A stretch of 64,000 bases of DNA from Poritiphilus flavus (GCF_009901585.1 NZ_WXYO01000002.1:404769-468768), one strand, 5' to 3'; counted from the first letter of the stretch, positions 16,821-27,043 are shown. Numbers and translations are program-made. The notes: generated by a model from the letters alone, not told the origin.

Positions 16821-19800
16821 ATGCTCCCTAAAAAATCAAGGCATTTCTTGTATGCCCTACTTTTGATTTTGTCGTCAATTGTAGGTTCTTCGGCCATAGC
16901 AAATACGAAAGTTTACGAGCTTATATCTGAGATCTCCGAGGCTGTTGAGGAAGCTGTTTCCATAAAGTCGGATACGGCAAATGATACTGAGCTAACAGAA
17001 ACTGTCAACAACACAAGCGCCATCAATACGAACGCATCGGCGGTAAGTGCCCCGATGTTTATGACCATCATCCAGAATCCGGATGATACGGCTGTATGTT
17101 CTATTGACGGTAGTACTCTTGCAAAATTCTTTCTTTGCGGAACCAGCGATATACGTACGCTTACTCTGAGTCAGAGTGGCGGTTCCTATAGCTGGGAAAA
17201 ACTAGATCCCAACCGCTGTGCACCCTCAATCAGCGAAGAATGTAACAGTACCGATAACAGTTGTTATGACGTGGTTGGTACGGGTTCTACCTACAGCCTG
17301 GATTCAGCGGGTGAATTCCGAGTTCGCGTTGGAAGCGGGCAGTATTACTATTTCAGGGCCTCACTTAACCCCCTTGATCCTCAACTTATCAAGGAGGATA
17401 TTATATGTGGTAACCCAGGTAGGGTAGAGGTAGTTAATGTTCCAGCCGGTTATGAATACAGCCTGAATAGCTCTACCGGCCCTTTCCAGACCGATCCCTT
17501 CTTTGATGTGACTACTGCAGGAACTTATCAGGTATGGGTAAGGTTGCAGAATGTTTCCAGCAGTGCCTGCCTTTTCCCTTCCAATACCGTAGATGTACTG
17601 GATCTTGATATCGATGTGGATGTTACGGCTAACGATATTCTATGTAGCGGGGAATTGGGGAGTATCGACGTTAGTGTTAGCGGAGTTCCAGGATTCTATA
17701 CGTATCGCCTTATAAAAAATGGGGTTACGGTGGATACCTTCGGACCCGATGGAGCCAGCAACTATACCTTTGCCAATGTAAGTCCAGGGACCTATAGCGT
17801 AAGGGTAGAAACTAATAAATGTAACGAACTCGTTACTTTGGATATCAATGGAGACCCCATCGACATCGGGAATGGTATCAGTCCTATTGATGTTTCGGCA
17901 ACAGCCTCTGACAGTTTTGGTTGTGGCGCCGCATCCGTAGACGTAACCATTACGACTACCGGGGGAACCTCTCCGTACCGTTATAGCCTGGATGGCGGGA
18001 CTAATTTTAGTGCTCCATATGCCGGGACCACTATGTTTACGGTAACAACTTCTGGAACCTATAATATATTAGTGGAAGATGCCAATGGTTGTCAGCACAC
18101 AGCCAGTGTGGATGTGGAAGACCTTCCTCCGCCAGTATACAATATAGTAGCGGAAGATGCGAATTGCGGTGGTGCTAATGACGGTCGGATCACAGTGAAT
18201 GTTACCAACGGATTCGGATATAACCTGGAATTCAGTATAGACAATGGAACCAACTTCCAGGGAAGTAATGTCTTTAACGGGCTTGCTCCAGGTAGTTACG
18301 ATGTGGTTGTTCGCTACCAACAGGGTGCCTTTTCATGTACTACTCCGGCCTCTAATGAGACTATAGGTACACCTTCCAGTATAAGTGGTACCGCGAATCC
18401 GGACTCTGTTCCCACCTGTTTGAATGAAACAGGCGGACAAATTACCATTTCAGGCGTTAGCGGCGGAACACCGCCTTACGACTATAGTATAGGTGCAGGA
18501 TTCAGCACAACCACCACCTTTACCAACCTTGGGGTTGGGACATATACTCCACAGATCAGGGATGCAAACAATTGTGTTTTTACACTGCCTCCGATTGTAT
18601 TCAATGCGCTGGACAAACCTACGGACCTGGATTTTGCCATTTCAAGCCTGAATTGTGCAACGGCAACAGCTTCAGTAACCGTTACGGAAACGGGAGGAAC
18701 CGCACCCTACACTTACGAGATCATCGCACCAGCAGGTAGCGCCATAAATAATGGAAACAACCCGGTATTTACAGGGCTCGGCCTGGGTACCTATACTTTT
18801 AGGGTTACCGATAACGAAGGTTGTTCGTATGATGAGAATTTTGCCATTACGGACATCAGTTCCATTGGAGTAAACGCACAGCAGACCCAGGTGGTTCGAT
18901 GTGTTGGAGAGAGTAATGGAGAAGGTAGGTTCCTGGTTGACGGTTTTGATAATACCTATACCTATCAGATAGACGCGGCGGCCCCGGTAACCGGGCAGAC
19001 CAACGGAGTGATTAACCTTACTGGCCTTGCGGCAGGAAGCTACAACATCCTGGTTACAGACGAGGATACCAACTGTACCGATACCGCCACCCTGGTGATC
19101 GAGGAACCGGCAGTGGCCTTTGCCATTGGTAGCCTGAATGTGACCGCGATGAGCTGTCAGAATAACAATGTAGGTGCGGTAAGCATCAATACCGTAGGCG
19201 GATGGGGCGGTAACCGCTATTCACTCACACTTCCGGATGCTACTACGCTTGGACCTAAAAATGGGAATACCTTTTCCAATCTTACCCAGGATGGTTCGTA
19301 TCAGGTAAGTGTGACCGATGCAAATGGTTGTACGATCACAGATACCTTTACTTTGACTTCTCTGGACTCTCCGGTTCTGACCGTAGACACCGGAGCCTCC
19401 GATTACTGTTATGACAACGTAAACGCGGCTACCATTGTGGTTAATGCCACTGGTGGAGACGGGTCTTACCAGTATAGAATTAACGGCGGTTTGTTAGGCG
19501 GTAGTAATACCTTTAATGGCCTTACTCCCGGAACCTACGATATTGAGGTTGTAGACGGTAACGACTGTAGGGACGATATTACCGTTACCATAGAACCTGA
19601 GATCACCGCTACAGCGACCACAATACAGGAATTGGATTGTGGTGGACCTCCGGCACAAATCCAGGTAAATATCAGTAATGGTTACCCTTCTGGTGGTGAT
19701 TATGACTACTACAACGTAAGTATCAACGGAGGAGGATATACCACAACCAATACAAACATTACAGGAAACTCTTTTATTTATAGCATTCCAAACGATGGTT

Positions 19801-22800
19801 CCATTATTGCGGATACAACCTATCAGTTTGAGGTCTATGACAGCCAGGGATGTAGAACTGAGACCAATGTGGTAACTATCTCACCTCCTGAAACTATTAT
19901 TGGTGCGGCAGTACCAACGGATACTACCTGTGGCGATAATAACGGTATCATTACCCTGGTACCGGATACCAATTTTGGTGTACCTCCTTATGAGTACAGC
20001 GATAATGGCGGAACTACCTTTACGTCTCAGAATATTTATTCTGGATTCGCCCCGGGTACCTATAACACTTTTATGATAAGAGATAGCAGAGGTTGTACTA
20101 CAGCATTGCTTTCGGCCACTGTGGGAGCAAGTGTGGCTGTTGATGCCACTGTAGTACCAACCGATGCAGTTTGTGCGGCCGGAACTGTGGAAGGATCCAT
20201 AGATGTTACCGGGGTAGCAAACGGAACAGCGAATTATACTTATACCCTGGAGGATATTAACGGGGTCGCCGTGGCCACCGTAGGCCCAACCCCCGCGACA
20301 ACAGCTAATTTCCCAAATGTAGCTCCCGGCACCTATACCGTGGTTACTACAGATGCTTCCGGATGTGAGGACAGGGATACAGTGATCATTTCACAAAACC
20401 AGTTAGATCTTATTCCAGTATCACCACCGCCAACCACGGATTGTAATACCACATTTACGTATATCGTGGATATTGTTGGGGGTACGCCACCTTATATGAT
20501 TGGCTTGGTAGGAGATCCGTTGGTTTCACCCAACGTCGATGCCGATACCCATGATTTTACCGGCCAGGTAGGCTATGGAACCACGTATTTTGTACAGGTG
20601 GTTGACTTCTTGGGTTGTACCTATATCGAACAAATAGATCCGATTGATCCTCCTACACCATTTACAGTTACGGCTTCAGCGTCCATTGCTTCTTGTACCG
20701 GAACAAATGGGGAGATAACATTTACAGTAGATGGCATTGTTCCGAGTCCGGCAGACTTTACCATCCAGGTTCAGAATACGGATACCGGTGCCATTATCTC
20801 CGGACCTACCTCATTTACCAACGAACCTATGCCTTATACGGATACCATTACAGGTCTGCCACCGGGGAATTACCAGGTTCTTGTAAATGACGATAACACG
20901 AATTGTGACGCCAGCGCCCTGGTAAATATCACTACAGATATCCCATCCTTAGTAGTGGATAATAACGAACCTGCAAATTGTAATGTTGGTGCTCTTGTAA
21001 CGGTAAGAGGTACGGGAGGAACCGCTCCCTATGGCTTTGCCTATGTGCCAGCAGGAGATCCTGCTCCGACCACATTTACAACACAAACGACATATGAAAT
21101 ACCTGGTCCTTACCCTGCGACCTATGATTTCTATGTAGAAGATGCTAATGGCTGTACCAGTTTTACACCTGTAATAGTAACAGAAGATCCTGGTGTTCCA
21201 ACGCCAACCGTGGATGTGATCAACCAGTGTACTGCTGTCGCTAACTATACGATCAACGTTACCTCTCCTTTAACTACGGGTCCTGCTCCGGAGGATACTT
21301 TTGAATACGATATAGGAGGTGGTTTCCAGAGCAGTCCGAATTTTACCGTTCCGAATCCCGGAGATTATACCATTGTGGTAAGGAATGGCTATGGGTGTAC
21401 TAATACAGTTGTGGCCCGGGTATTCGACTTTTTTGCGATTTCCGCCAGCGCTACTACAGAGCCTACCTGTAATGCCGGAGATGGTGTTATTACGGTGAAT
21501 ACCTCCGGAGGTAGTGGTAACTTCAGGTATGAATTAGACGATGGGGTGAACCCAGTGATCGTTCAGATCAATAATCCAGTATTTACCAATCTGTTCCCCG
21601 CGAACTATACTATCCTGGTAACAGATCTGGATTCAAATACTATTCCTTTATGTGATGACACGGTAACCGTTGATGTAACCGTGGTGAACACTCCGGATAT
21701 AATTGAACCCGTAGATAGTGAAAACGTAACCTGTAATGGCGCTGATGATGGCTATATCAATGTACAATTGCAACCAGGTACGGATACCGATAGCCCTTTT
21801 GAATACTATCTCTATATCGGCGCAAGCGGTACACCGTTACGAGGTCCTCAGGCTTCCGCCTTATTTGATAACCTTCCACCGGACACCTACCAGGTAGAGG
21901 TGGTCTCGGACAGAGGCTGTTCAGACAGATCAGGCAATATTATCATTACAGAGCCTACAGTTCTGCAATTGGCAGAGACGCATACAGACTTTGTGTGTGA
22001 CCCGAACAACAACAGATTTAATACGGCTACCATTACCGCTTTTACCGATACCAACGGAGACGGTACTGGAGCCAATACCGGTACAGCACCATATACCTAT
22101 TCCATCACAGACGGTACCACTACCATTAACAATGGTACTAATAACGTGTTTGAAATAGTGGATAACGGTACAGACCAGACCTGGTTTGTTACCGCTACGG
22201 ACCAGAATGGATGTCAGGAAACCGTACAGGTAGACCTGTTTGCACCAACAGACATTACCTTTAGCTTTAACGTTAACCCAATCAGTTGTGATCCGGCTGA
22301 CGGAGTAAGTGTCAATCCGGGGTCAATAGAAGTTATTATTAATGAAGGGCCCGGCAATTACCTTGTGGATATTCTTCCGCTTTCCGGATCGCCACTGAGT
22401 TCCGGAGGAACGGACCGTGTAAGCTGGCCGATAAGCATCCCCGGAGATTACATCTTTGAGGTGACGGTTGTAGGCGGATGTAGCTATTTGACGCCTATTG
22501 TAAACGTTCCCGAATACAACACTATAGAAGCTGTTGTAGCTGAAACAGAGCCGGTAACCTGTTTTAACGGTAATGACGGGGAGATGAGCATTCAGATCAA
22601 CAACTATACCGGTCAATACAACTGGGAAGTTTTCTCCGTAGACAATTTCGGAGTTGAGACTACCACTGGAGTAACCGGAACCTTTGATACTAACGTACAG
22701 AACCCAGAAACCATTACTGGACTGCCAGCGGGTAACCTCGTGGTAAGGGTTGAAGCCTTGGATAGTCCGTTCTGTGATACAGTAAGTAATGTAGCTACGG

Positions 22801-25175
22801 TCAGAGAGCCGGATAGGGCACTAACTGTTACCGCGACTCAAACCGCAGACGTAACTTGTGCCAATCCAGGCTTAGGAGAGATCTTCCTGGAAGGTGATGG
22901 AGGATGGGGAACCTACGAATATCAGGTTGTCGCACCGGACGGGGTTACCATTATTCAGGATTTCCCGAGCACAAATGTTAATATTACTGGACTTTCAGCG
23001 GGATTGTATACCGTTAACATTCGGGATGTGGAAGGATGCCCGGAAACAACCACAATTGATCTTCCGGCCCCAACGCCGATTACTGCCGGGATACAGATAG
23101 TGAATCCCTTGGCTTGTCCGAATGACAACGACGCCGTGATTGAAGCTCATACGATAGCAGGAGGTCAGGGACCAGGTAATTACCTCTTCCAGTTGAACAG
23201 GCTGTCTGATGGTACTCAAAGTGGTCTGCAGACTACCCCTACTTTCAGCAATTTGTCTGCAGGAGATTATACCATTACCATATTAGATGGATGGAATTGT
23301 ACCTTTACAACTACCATGATCACGGTTCAGGATCCTGATCCGGTTATAGGTGAATTGGTGGAGCTACAACCCCCTGGTTGTGGTAACCTGGGTGTAATGC
23401 AACTTACGATCACCAATCCGGAAGTTGGCGTAAGCTACTTCTACCGAAGAGCAGGAACCGCGGATCCGTTCCAGCCGTTCGATGCCCTGGACCCACTGGC
23501 GACTACGGTACAGATCACAGAGGATATTACCATAGATCCGGGACCATTCCAGTACGATGTTCAGAACTCCAACGGTTGTCCTTCTGAGGTATCGAACCAG
23601 ATCTCACTGGATCCGGCAGCAGCCTTGGTCGTGGTGCCTGAAAGCTACCTTATACAGATCAATTGTGCTGATCAGCAAACCGGGATCATCAGATCAGAAG
23701 CCTTTGGTGGTATTGGAAATTACGTATATACATTGGTTAATAACGACCTTGGAGCTCCTGGTAACGGAGGAGTACCTGTTGCTCCGCCAACTGCCGGAGA
23801 TATCCTGGCAGGACCACAATCTTCAGGGATCTTCAGGGATCTGGGTGCAGGAACCTACTGGGTTTTTGCCCAAAGTGGAGGTTGTATCGCTATTACTGAT
23901 CCGATTGAGATCACAGATCCGCCACCATTAGTACTGGACTACCTGGAGGCAGTACCTGTAAGCTGTTATGGAGATACTGATGGACAATTGATCATTGAAG
24001 CAAGTGGAGGAACCGGAATTATTCGCTACTCCATAGCCGATCAACTGAGTGAGTTCTTCGAAGGAGATGACCCTATGTTCCCTAACCGCAAGACCTTTAC
24101 AGATCTTGAACCAAGGACTTATGAAGTGATCATCCAGGACGATTTAGGATGTACCATTACACAAACTATTGAGATAACTGAGCCTACAGAACTGGTAGCT
24201 GGAATCGCGGATTCCACTCCGGAAACCTGTCTGGGTGATGCGGATGGTACCGTTACACTTACCGTAAACGGTGGAACACCTCCATATGAGTTTGCCCTGA
24301 ATTCCACCGATCCGGCAGACTTTGCACCAAATCCGGCAATGTTCTGGGACAATCTTGTAGGAGGAGATACCTATGTGATCTTTGTTAGAGATGCCAACGA
24401 TTGTGAAACCAATGTGATCGTTCCGGTAGGTATTGGAGTGGACCTTCAGCCGCTTACGGATATTCAATACGGATGCGATGGCATATTCCCGAATAGTACG
24501 GTAACGGTGTCCATGCAGGATACAAGTCAATACTCAGATCTATTATTTGCCTTAAATCCTGTGGATCCTACAGATGCGATTACGGCCCTTGCAAGCACTG
24601 AAAGGACCTGGGGCGATCTGCCCGCGGGAGATCATACGGTTTACATTTACCATTCAAATGGTTGTACCACATTTGTAGAATTTACTACAGATGCCTATGA
24701 CCCTTTGACCCTGGATGCGGTAAAATCCGGCCCTAACGAGATTACCGCTACGGCAACAGGAGGTTATGGCGGATATGAATACTTCTTCCAGGGGGTTTCT
24801 TTTGGAGATGTGAATGTGTATGAAACGAATGAAGATGCCATGGTGAACATCCGTGTTGTAGACGACGGCGGATGTGAAGCTACCCTGGCCATTCCGTTTG
24901 ATTTCACCGGCATGCTGGAGATACCTAAGTTCTTTACTCCGGACGGAGATAACAATAACGATGTCTGGTTCCCCAGAAACAGGGATTTCTTCCCCTTTAT
25001 CGAGGTGAAGATCTACGACAGATATGGAAGGGTAGTGGCCATTCTGGACCAGGTAACTAACTGGGACGGAACCTACGAAGGTGCTGAATTACCTACCGGG
25101 GATTACTGGTATGTAGTTAACGCCAACGACAAGGAAAAACAGCAATACGTAGGCCATTTTACCTTATATAGATAG
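16821..25175 (+). CDS. Giant SprB-like repeat protein with type B T9SS sorting domain
   Basis: 2784 residues. An N-terminal signal peptide (about 1-27) is followed by a short acidic linker and then roughly 28 SprB-type repeats of about 90 residues, each built of GTYxVxVxDANGC-like strands with one conserved cysteine near its end (for example VEDANGCQ, RDANNCV, TDANGCT, QDDLGCT). The last 85 residues (KFFTPDGDNNNDVW, KIYDRYGRVV, TGDYWY) are the gliding-associated type B C-terminal sorting domain. It should be exported by the type IX system to the cell surface or medium, as an adhesin. No PorP/SprF-type partner gene follows; a terminator does. The ligand is unknown. Confidence 0.92.
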   Translation: MLPKKSRHFLYALLLILSSIVGSSAIANTKVYELISEISEAVEEAVSIKSDTANDTELTETVNNTSAINTNASAVSAPMFMTIIQNPDDTAVCSIDGSTLAKFFLCGTSDIRTLTLSQSGGSYSWEKLDPNRCAPSISEECNSTDNSCYDVVGTGSTYSLDSAGEFRVRVGSGQYYYFRASLNPLDPQLIKEDIICGNPGRVEVVNVPAGYEYSLNSSTGPFQTDPFFDVTTAGTYQVWVRLQNVSSSACLFPSNTVDVLDLDIDVDVTANDILCSGELGSIDVSVSGVPGFYTYRLIKNGVTVDTFGPDGASNYTFANVSPGTYSVRVETNKCNELVTLDINGDPIDIGNGISPIDVSATASDSFGCGAASVDVTITTTGGTSPYRYSLDGGTNFSAPYAGTTMFTVTTSGTYNILVEDANGCQHTASVDVEDLPPPVYNIVAEDANCGGANDGRITVNVTNGFGYNLEFSIDNGTNFQGSNVFNGLAPGSYDVVVRYQQGAFSCTTPASNETIGTPSSISGTANPDSVPTCLNETGGQITISGVSGGTPPYDYSIGAGFSTTTTFTNLGVGTYTPQIRDANNCVFTLPPIVFNALDKPTDLDFAISSLNCATATASVTVTETGGTAPYTYEIIAPAGSAINNGNNPVFTGLGLGTYTFRVTDNEGCSYDENFAITDISSIGVNAQQTQVVRCVGESNGEGRFLVDGFDNTYTYQIDAAAPVTGQTNGVINLTGLAAGSYNILVTDEDTNCTDTATLVIEEPAVAFAIGSLNVTAMSCQNNNVGAVSINTVGGWGGNRYSLTLPDATTLGPKNGNTFSNLTQDGSYQVSVTDANGCTITDTFTLTSLDSPVLTVDTGASDYCYDNVNAATIVVNATGGDGSYQYRINGGLLGGSNTFNGLTPGTYDIEVVDGNDCRDDITVTIEPEITATATTIQELDCGGPPAQIQVNISNGYPSGGDYDYYNVSINGGGYTTTNTNITGNSFIYSIPNDGSIIADTTYQFEVYDSQGCRTETNVVTISPPETIIGAAVPTDTTCGDNNGIITLVPDTNFGVPPYEYSDNGGTTFTSQNIYSGFAPGTYNTFMIRDSRGCTTALLSATVGASVAVDATVVPTDAVCAAGTVEGSIDVTGVANGTANYTYTLEDINGVAVATVGPTPATTANFPNVAPGTYTVVTTDASGCEDRDTVIISQNQLDLIPVSPPPTTDCNTTFTYIVDIVGGTPPYMIGLVGDPLVSPNVDADTHDFTGQVGYGTTYFVQVVDFLGCTYIEQIDPIDPPTPFTVTASASIASCTGTNGEITFTVDGIVPSPADFTIQVQNTDTGAIISGPTSFTNEPMPYTDTITGLPPGNYQVLVNDDNTNCDASALVNITTDIPSLVVDNNEPANCNVGALVTVRGTGGTAPYGFAYVPAGDPAPTTFTTQTTYEIPGPYPATYDFYVEDANGCTSFTPVIVTEDPGVPTPTVDVINQCTAVANYTINVTSPLTTGPAPEDTFEYDIGGGFQSSPNFTVPNPGDYTIVVRNGYGCTNTVVARVFDFFAISASATTEPTCNAGDGVITVNTSGGSGNFRYELDDGVNPVIVQINNPVFTNLFPANYTILVTDLDSNTIPLCDDTVTVDVTVVNTPDIIEPVDSENVTCNGADDGYINVQLQPGTDTDSPFEYYLYIGASGTPLRGPQASALFDNLPPDTYQVEVVSDRGCSDRSGNIIITEPTVLQLAETHTDFVCDPNNNRFNTATITAFTDTNGDGTGANTGTAPYTYSITDGTTTINNGTNNVFEIVDNGTDQTWFVTATDQNGCQETVQVDLFAPTDITFSFNVNPISCDPADGVSVNPGSIEVIINEGPGNYLVDILPLSGSPLSSGGTDRVSWPISIPGDYIFEVTVVGGCSYLTPIVNVPEYNTIEAVVAETEPVTCFNGNDGEMSIQINNYTGQYNWEVFSVDNFGVETTTGVTGTFDTNVQNPETITGLPAGNLVVRVEALDSPFCDTVSNVATVREPDRALTVTATQTADVTCANPGLGEIFLEGDGGWGTYEYQVVAPDGVTIIQDFPSTNVNITGLSAGLYTVNIRDVEGCPETTTIDLPAPTPITAGIQIVNPLACPNDNDAVIEAHTIAGGQGPGNYLFQLNRLSDGTQSGLQTTPTFSNLSAGDYTITILDGWNCTFTTTMITVQDPDPVIGELVELQPPGCGNLGVMQLTITNPEVGVSYFYRRAGTADPFQPFDALDPLATTVQITEDITIDPGPFQYDVQNSNGCPSEVSNQISLDPAAALVVVPESYLIQINCADQQTGIIRSEAFGGIGNYVYTLVNNDLGAPGNGGVPVAPPTAGDILAGPQSSGIFRDLGAGTYWVFAQSGGCIAITDPIEITDPPPLVLDYLEAVPVSCYGDTDGQLIIEASGGTGIIRYSIADQLSEFFEGDDPMFPNRKTFTDLEPRTYEVIIQDDLGCTITQTIEITEPTELVAGIADSTPETCLGDADGTVTLTVNGGTPPYEFALNSTDPADFAPNPAMFWDNLVGGDTYVIFVRDANDCETNVIVPVGIGVDLQPLTDIQYGCDGIFPNSTVTVSMQDTSQYSDLLFALNPVDPTDAITALASTERTWGDLPAGDHTVYIYHSNGCTTFVEFTTDAYDPLTLDAVKSGPNEITATATGGYGGYEYFFQGVSFGDVNVYETNEDAMVNIRVVDDGGCEATLAIPFDFTGMLEIPKFFTPDGDNNNDVWFPRNRDFFPFIEVKIYDRYGRVVAILDQVTNWDGTYEGAELPTGDYWYVVNANDKEKQQYVGHFTLYR

Positions 25176-25200
25176 TATTTTTTTCAATGGAGTATGGTTG

Positions 25201-25238
25201 AGCAAGCGTCAAAGAGATTTGGCGCTTGTTCTATTTTA
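25201..25238 (+). terminator. Terminator after the giant surface protein
   Basis: AGCAAGCGTCAAA pairs with TTTGGCGCTTGTT around a 4-base loop, with T-rich sequence after it, 25 bp past the stop codon. It isolates the giant gene from the Crp/Fnr gene. Confidence 0.75.
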
Positions 25239-25347
25239 AAAGGCTCAGTTGAAGGGGGATTTTATACGGCTTAAGAGCTAAATGATCAATTCAGATTCAA
25301 TTTTACTTCTTTAACAGTTTTTGCGTGGATTTTGTGTGAGCATGGCC

Positions 25348-25355
25348 TAACTTTG
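25348..25355 (+). promoter_or_regulatory. -7 element of the Crp/Fnr-family gene
   Basis: TAACTTTG matches TAnnTTTG and ends only 5 bases before the start codon at 25361. A TTTG lies 24 bp upstream (25320-25323). Transcription would begin at or next to the ATG, so the mRNA may be leaderless. Confidence 0.5.
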
Positions 25356-25360
25356 AGTGT

Positions 25361-25942
25361 ATGGAAGCACTCAGGAAATATTTCATGTCTGTAGAGGATC
25401 TGTCTGCGGGAGAGATGGATTTCCTACTCTCTCATATTAAGACAAAGGAAATTCCAAAGGGTACGCCCTTGTTCCAGGAAGGCGATTTGGTACGTTCCAT
25501 CTATTTTTTAGAAAGTGGAGTGCTGCATCATTTCAATTATACTCCGGAAGGGGAGAAGAAGACCTTAAGACTACGCGAGGCTCCCTGTTTTTGTACGGAC
25601 CTGGAGAGCTTTTCCACAGCCAAAAGGTCTGAACAGAGTTGCGTGGCCATGACGGATTGCACCATACACGAATTGACGAAACCCAAATATGATTCTCTTA
25701 TTAACACTAGCATGAGGTGGAGTAATTTTGTTAAAACGATTACCGAATTGAGTTTGGTTAAAGTACTTGAAGAAATCAAGGAGATTGCAAACAAATCCGT
25801 CCGTGAGCGTTACCACGAACTAGCAGAAAAAAGACCAGGCCTGCTCCAGGTTGTGCCGCTACAAACCATAGCTTCTTATTTGGGTACATCCAGGGAAACA
25901 CTACACCGTATCAGGAGAACAGAAATCCTTCAGAATTCTTAA
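25361..25942 (+). CDS. Crp/Fnr-family transcriptional regulator
   Basis: 193 residues. A cyclic nucleotide-binding fold (about 25-115; IPKGTPLFQEGDLVRSIYFLESGVL) precedes a helical linker and a C-terminal winged helix, VPLQTIASYLGTSRETLHRIRR (about 162-183). It lacks the cysteines of Fnr-type iron-sulfur proteins and the canonical cAMP-binding residues, as most of this Bacteroidota subfamily does, so the signal is unknown. It precedes the SRPBCC gene, with a TGTG-N8-CACA palindrome and a promoter-like pair between them, a likely target site. Confidence 0.9.
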   Translation: MEALRKYFMSVEDLSAGEMDFLLSHIKTKEIPKGTPLFQEGDLVRSIYFLESGVLHHFNYTPEGEKKTLRLREAPCFCTDLESFSTAKRSEQSCVAMTDCTIHELTKPKYDSLINTSMRWSNFVKTITELSLVKVLEEIKEIANKSVRERYHELAEKRPGLLQVVPLQTIASYLGTSRETLHRIRRTEILQNS

Positions 25943-25953
25943 AATTTTGTTAG

Positions 25954-25975
25954 TGTGTCATTTGACACATTTTTT
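25954..25975 (+). promoter_or_regulatory. TGTGTCA palindrome: Crp-type site or terminator
   Basis: TGTGTCATTTGACACA (25954-25969) is a perfect 7-bp inverted repeat with a 2-base spacer, followed by a T run to 25975. It resembles a Crp/Fnr box (TGTGA-N6-TCACA) and lies just upstream of a promoter-like pair. It could equally be the terminator of the regulator gene; both roles may apply. Confidence 0.55.
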
Positions 25976-26004
25976 GATTTTTAAAGGGGTCAACTTTATA
26001 GTTG
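25973..26004 (+). promoter_or_regulatory. Candidate promoter of the SRPBCC gene
   Basis: TTTG (25973-25976), 20 bp, then TATAGTTG (25997-26004), one mismatch from TAnnTTTG. The start codon follows 40 bp later. The palindrome at 25954 sits directly upstream, near the usual activator position. Confidence 0.45.
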
Positions 26005-26044
26005 TAACACATCAATGAAGTAAGACCATTTAAAAACAACTCCA

Positions 26045-26521
26045 ATGAAAAAGTTCGGATTATTAGTTCTTCTGTTTGCCGTTCAATTGGCCATGGCCCA
26101 GAACGGTTCAAAAAGTTTTACGGCCAGTGTACTTGCTACACAGAGCGAAGAAAAAGCCTGGGAAGTTATCACCGAGGTATCCCAGTGGAAAAAATGGGAT
26201 AAGATGGTGATTGATACCAAATTCGATACTGATTTTAATGAGAAAACCACAGGGGTGATGATCCGTCCGGGAGGTCAGATCAATGAGTTTAAGATAGTTG
26301 CTGTGGACCCGGGTAGATCCTATACTTTCAGCCATAAGCTGTCTTCAGGAATGCTTTATGTACGGAGGACGGTAGCTCCGGCAGATTCAGGGTCAAAGAT
26401 CACGGAGGAAGTCTGGTTTAAGGGGATCTCTAAAAAGACCTTTGAAAAATACTACGGCCCTGATTTTGAGCAAAAGCTTCAAAATAATTTGGAACGATTG
26501 AAAGGATTACTGGAAAGCTGA
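26045..26521 (+). CDS. Exported SRPBCC (START-like) family protein
   Basis: 158 residues. A signal peptide (KKFGLLVLLFAVQLAMAQ) ends near residue 19. The rest reads as an SRPBCC/polyketide-cyclase-type fold: an N-terminal strand TASVLATQSEEKAWEVITEVSQWKKWD, then a basket of strands and a C-terminal helix (FEQKLQNNLERLKGLL). These proteins bind hydrophobic ligands; the specific ligand cannot be read. It lies 102 bp downstream of the Crp/Fnr gene and is probably its target. Confidence 0.8.
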   Translation: MKKFGLLVLLFAVQLAMAQNGSKSFTASVLATQSEEKAWEVITEVSQWKKWDKMVIDTKFDTDFNEKTTGVMIRPGGQINEFKIVAVDPGRSYTFSHKLSSGMLYVRRTVAPADSGSKITEEVWFKGISKKTFEKYYGPDFEQKLQNNLERLKGLLES

Positions 26522-26545
26522 GGTTATTCCAAAAAAAGAATTTAC

Positions 26546-26573
26546 AAGGCCGAAGGTATACTTCGGCCTTTCT
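26546..26573 (+). terminator. Terminator after the SRPBCC gene
   Basis: AAGGCCGAAG and CTTCGGCCTT form a stem around a 6-base loop, followed by TCTGTTT. It lies about 25 bp after the stop codon. Confidence 0.8.
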
Positions 26574-26680
26574 GTTTCAGGCAAATTTTTGGTAAAAAGA
26601 TATGATATCTTTATACAACTCTTTATTTTTGTCACCCTTTTGAAATGGATGGCCAGAGCCGTCAGTTTGAATCTGTAAAC

Positions 26681-27043
26681 CGGGATGTGGCCCCACGGCT
26701 GCGCTCGGGGCAGGCTCCGTCTGGTACCCAGACTGCTTATATTAGTACAGTTTGAGCTTCGGAGTATGAAATATTGAAATATCACAGTCTAAACTGTGAA
26801 TCGGGATGTGGCCCCACGGCTGCGCTCGGGGCAGGCTCCGTCTGGTACCCAGACTGCTTATATTATTACAGTTTGGGCTACGGAGTATGAAATAATGAAA
26901 TATCACAGTTGAAACTGTGAATCGGGATGTGGCCTCACGGCTGCGCTCGGGGCAGGCTCCGTCTGGTACCCAGACTGCTTATATTATTACAGTTTGGGCT
27001 ACGGAGTATGAAATAATGAAATATCACAGTTGAAACTGTGAAT
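26681..27043 (+). repeat. Three 121-bp tandem repeats carrying the tRNA-Pro 5' end
   Basis: Units begin at 26681, 26802 and 26923, exactly 121 bp apart, and the next period would begin at 27044, the first base of tRNA-Pro. Each unit opens with CGGGATGTGGC, the first 11 bases of the tRNA, then a 27-bp insert, then GTCTGGTA, which is also in the tRNA D-arm, then TACCCAGACTGC, an inverted version of the D-arm sequence. Each closes with CACAGTTGAAACTGTG or a near copy, a hairpin that also abuts the real tRNA. Units 2 and 3 are nearly identical and unit 1 is more diverged. Confidence 0.93.

Noticed and set aside
16821-25175. Separate antisense genes inside the giant gene (for example 22323-22616 and 24144-24530)
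   Set aside because: The long plus-strand frame is unbroken and repeat-structured; the reverse frames are short and have no domains.
26681-27043. CRISPR array
   Set aside because: The unit is 121 bp with no repeat/spacer division; it is a long tandem repeat carrying tRNA sequence, and there are no cas genes.
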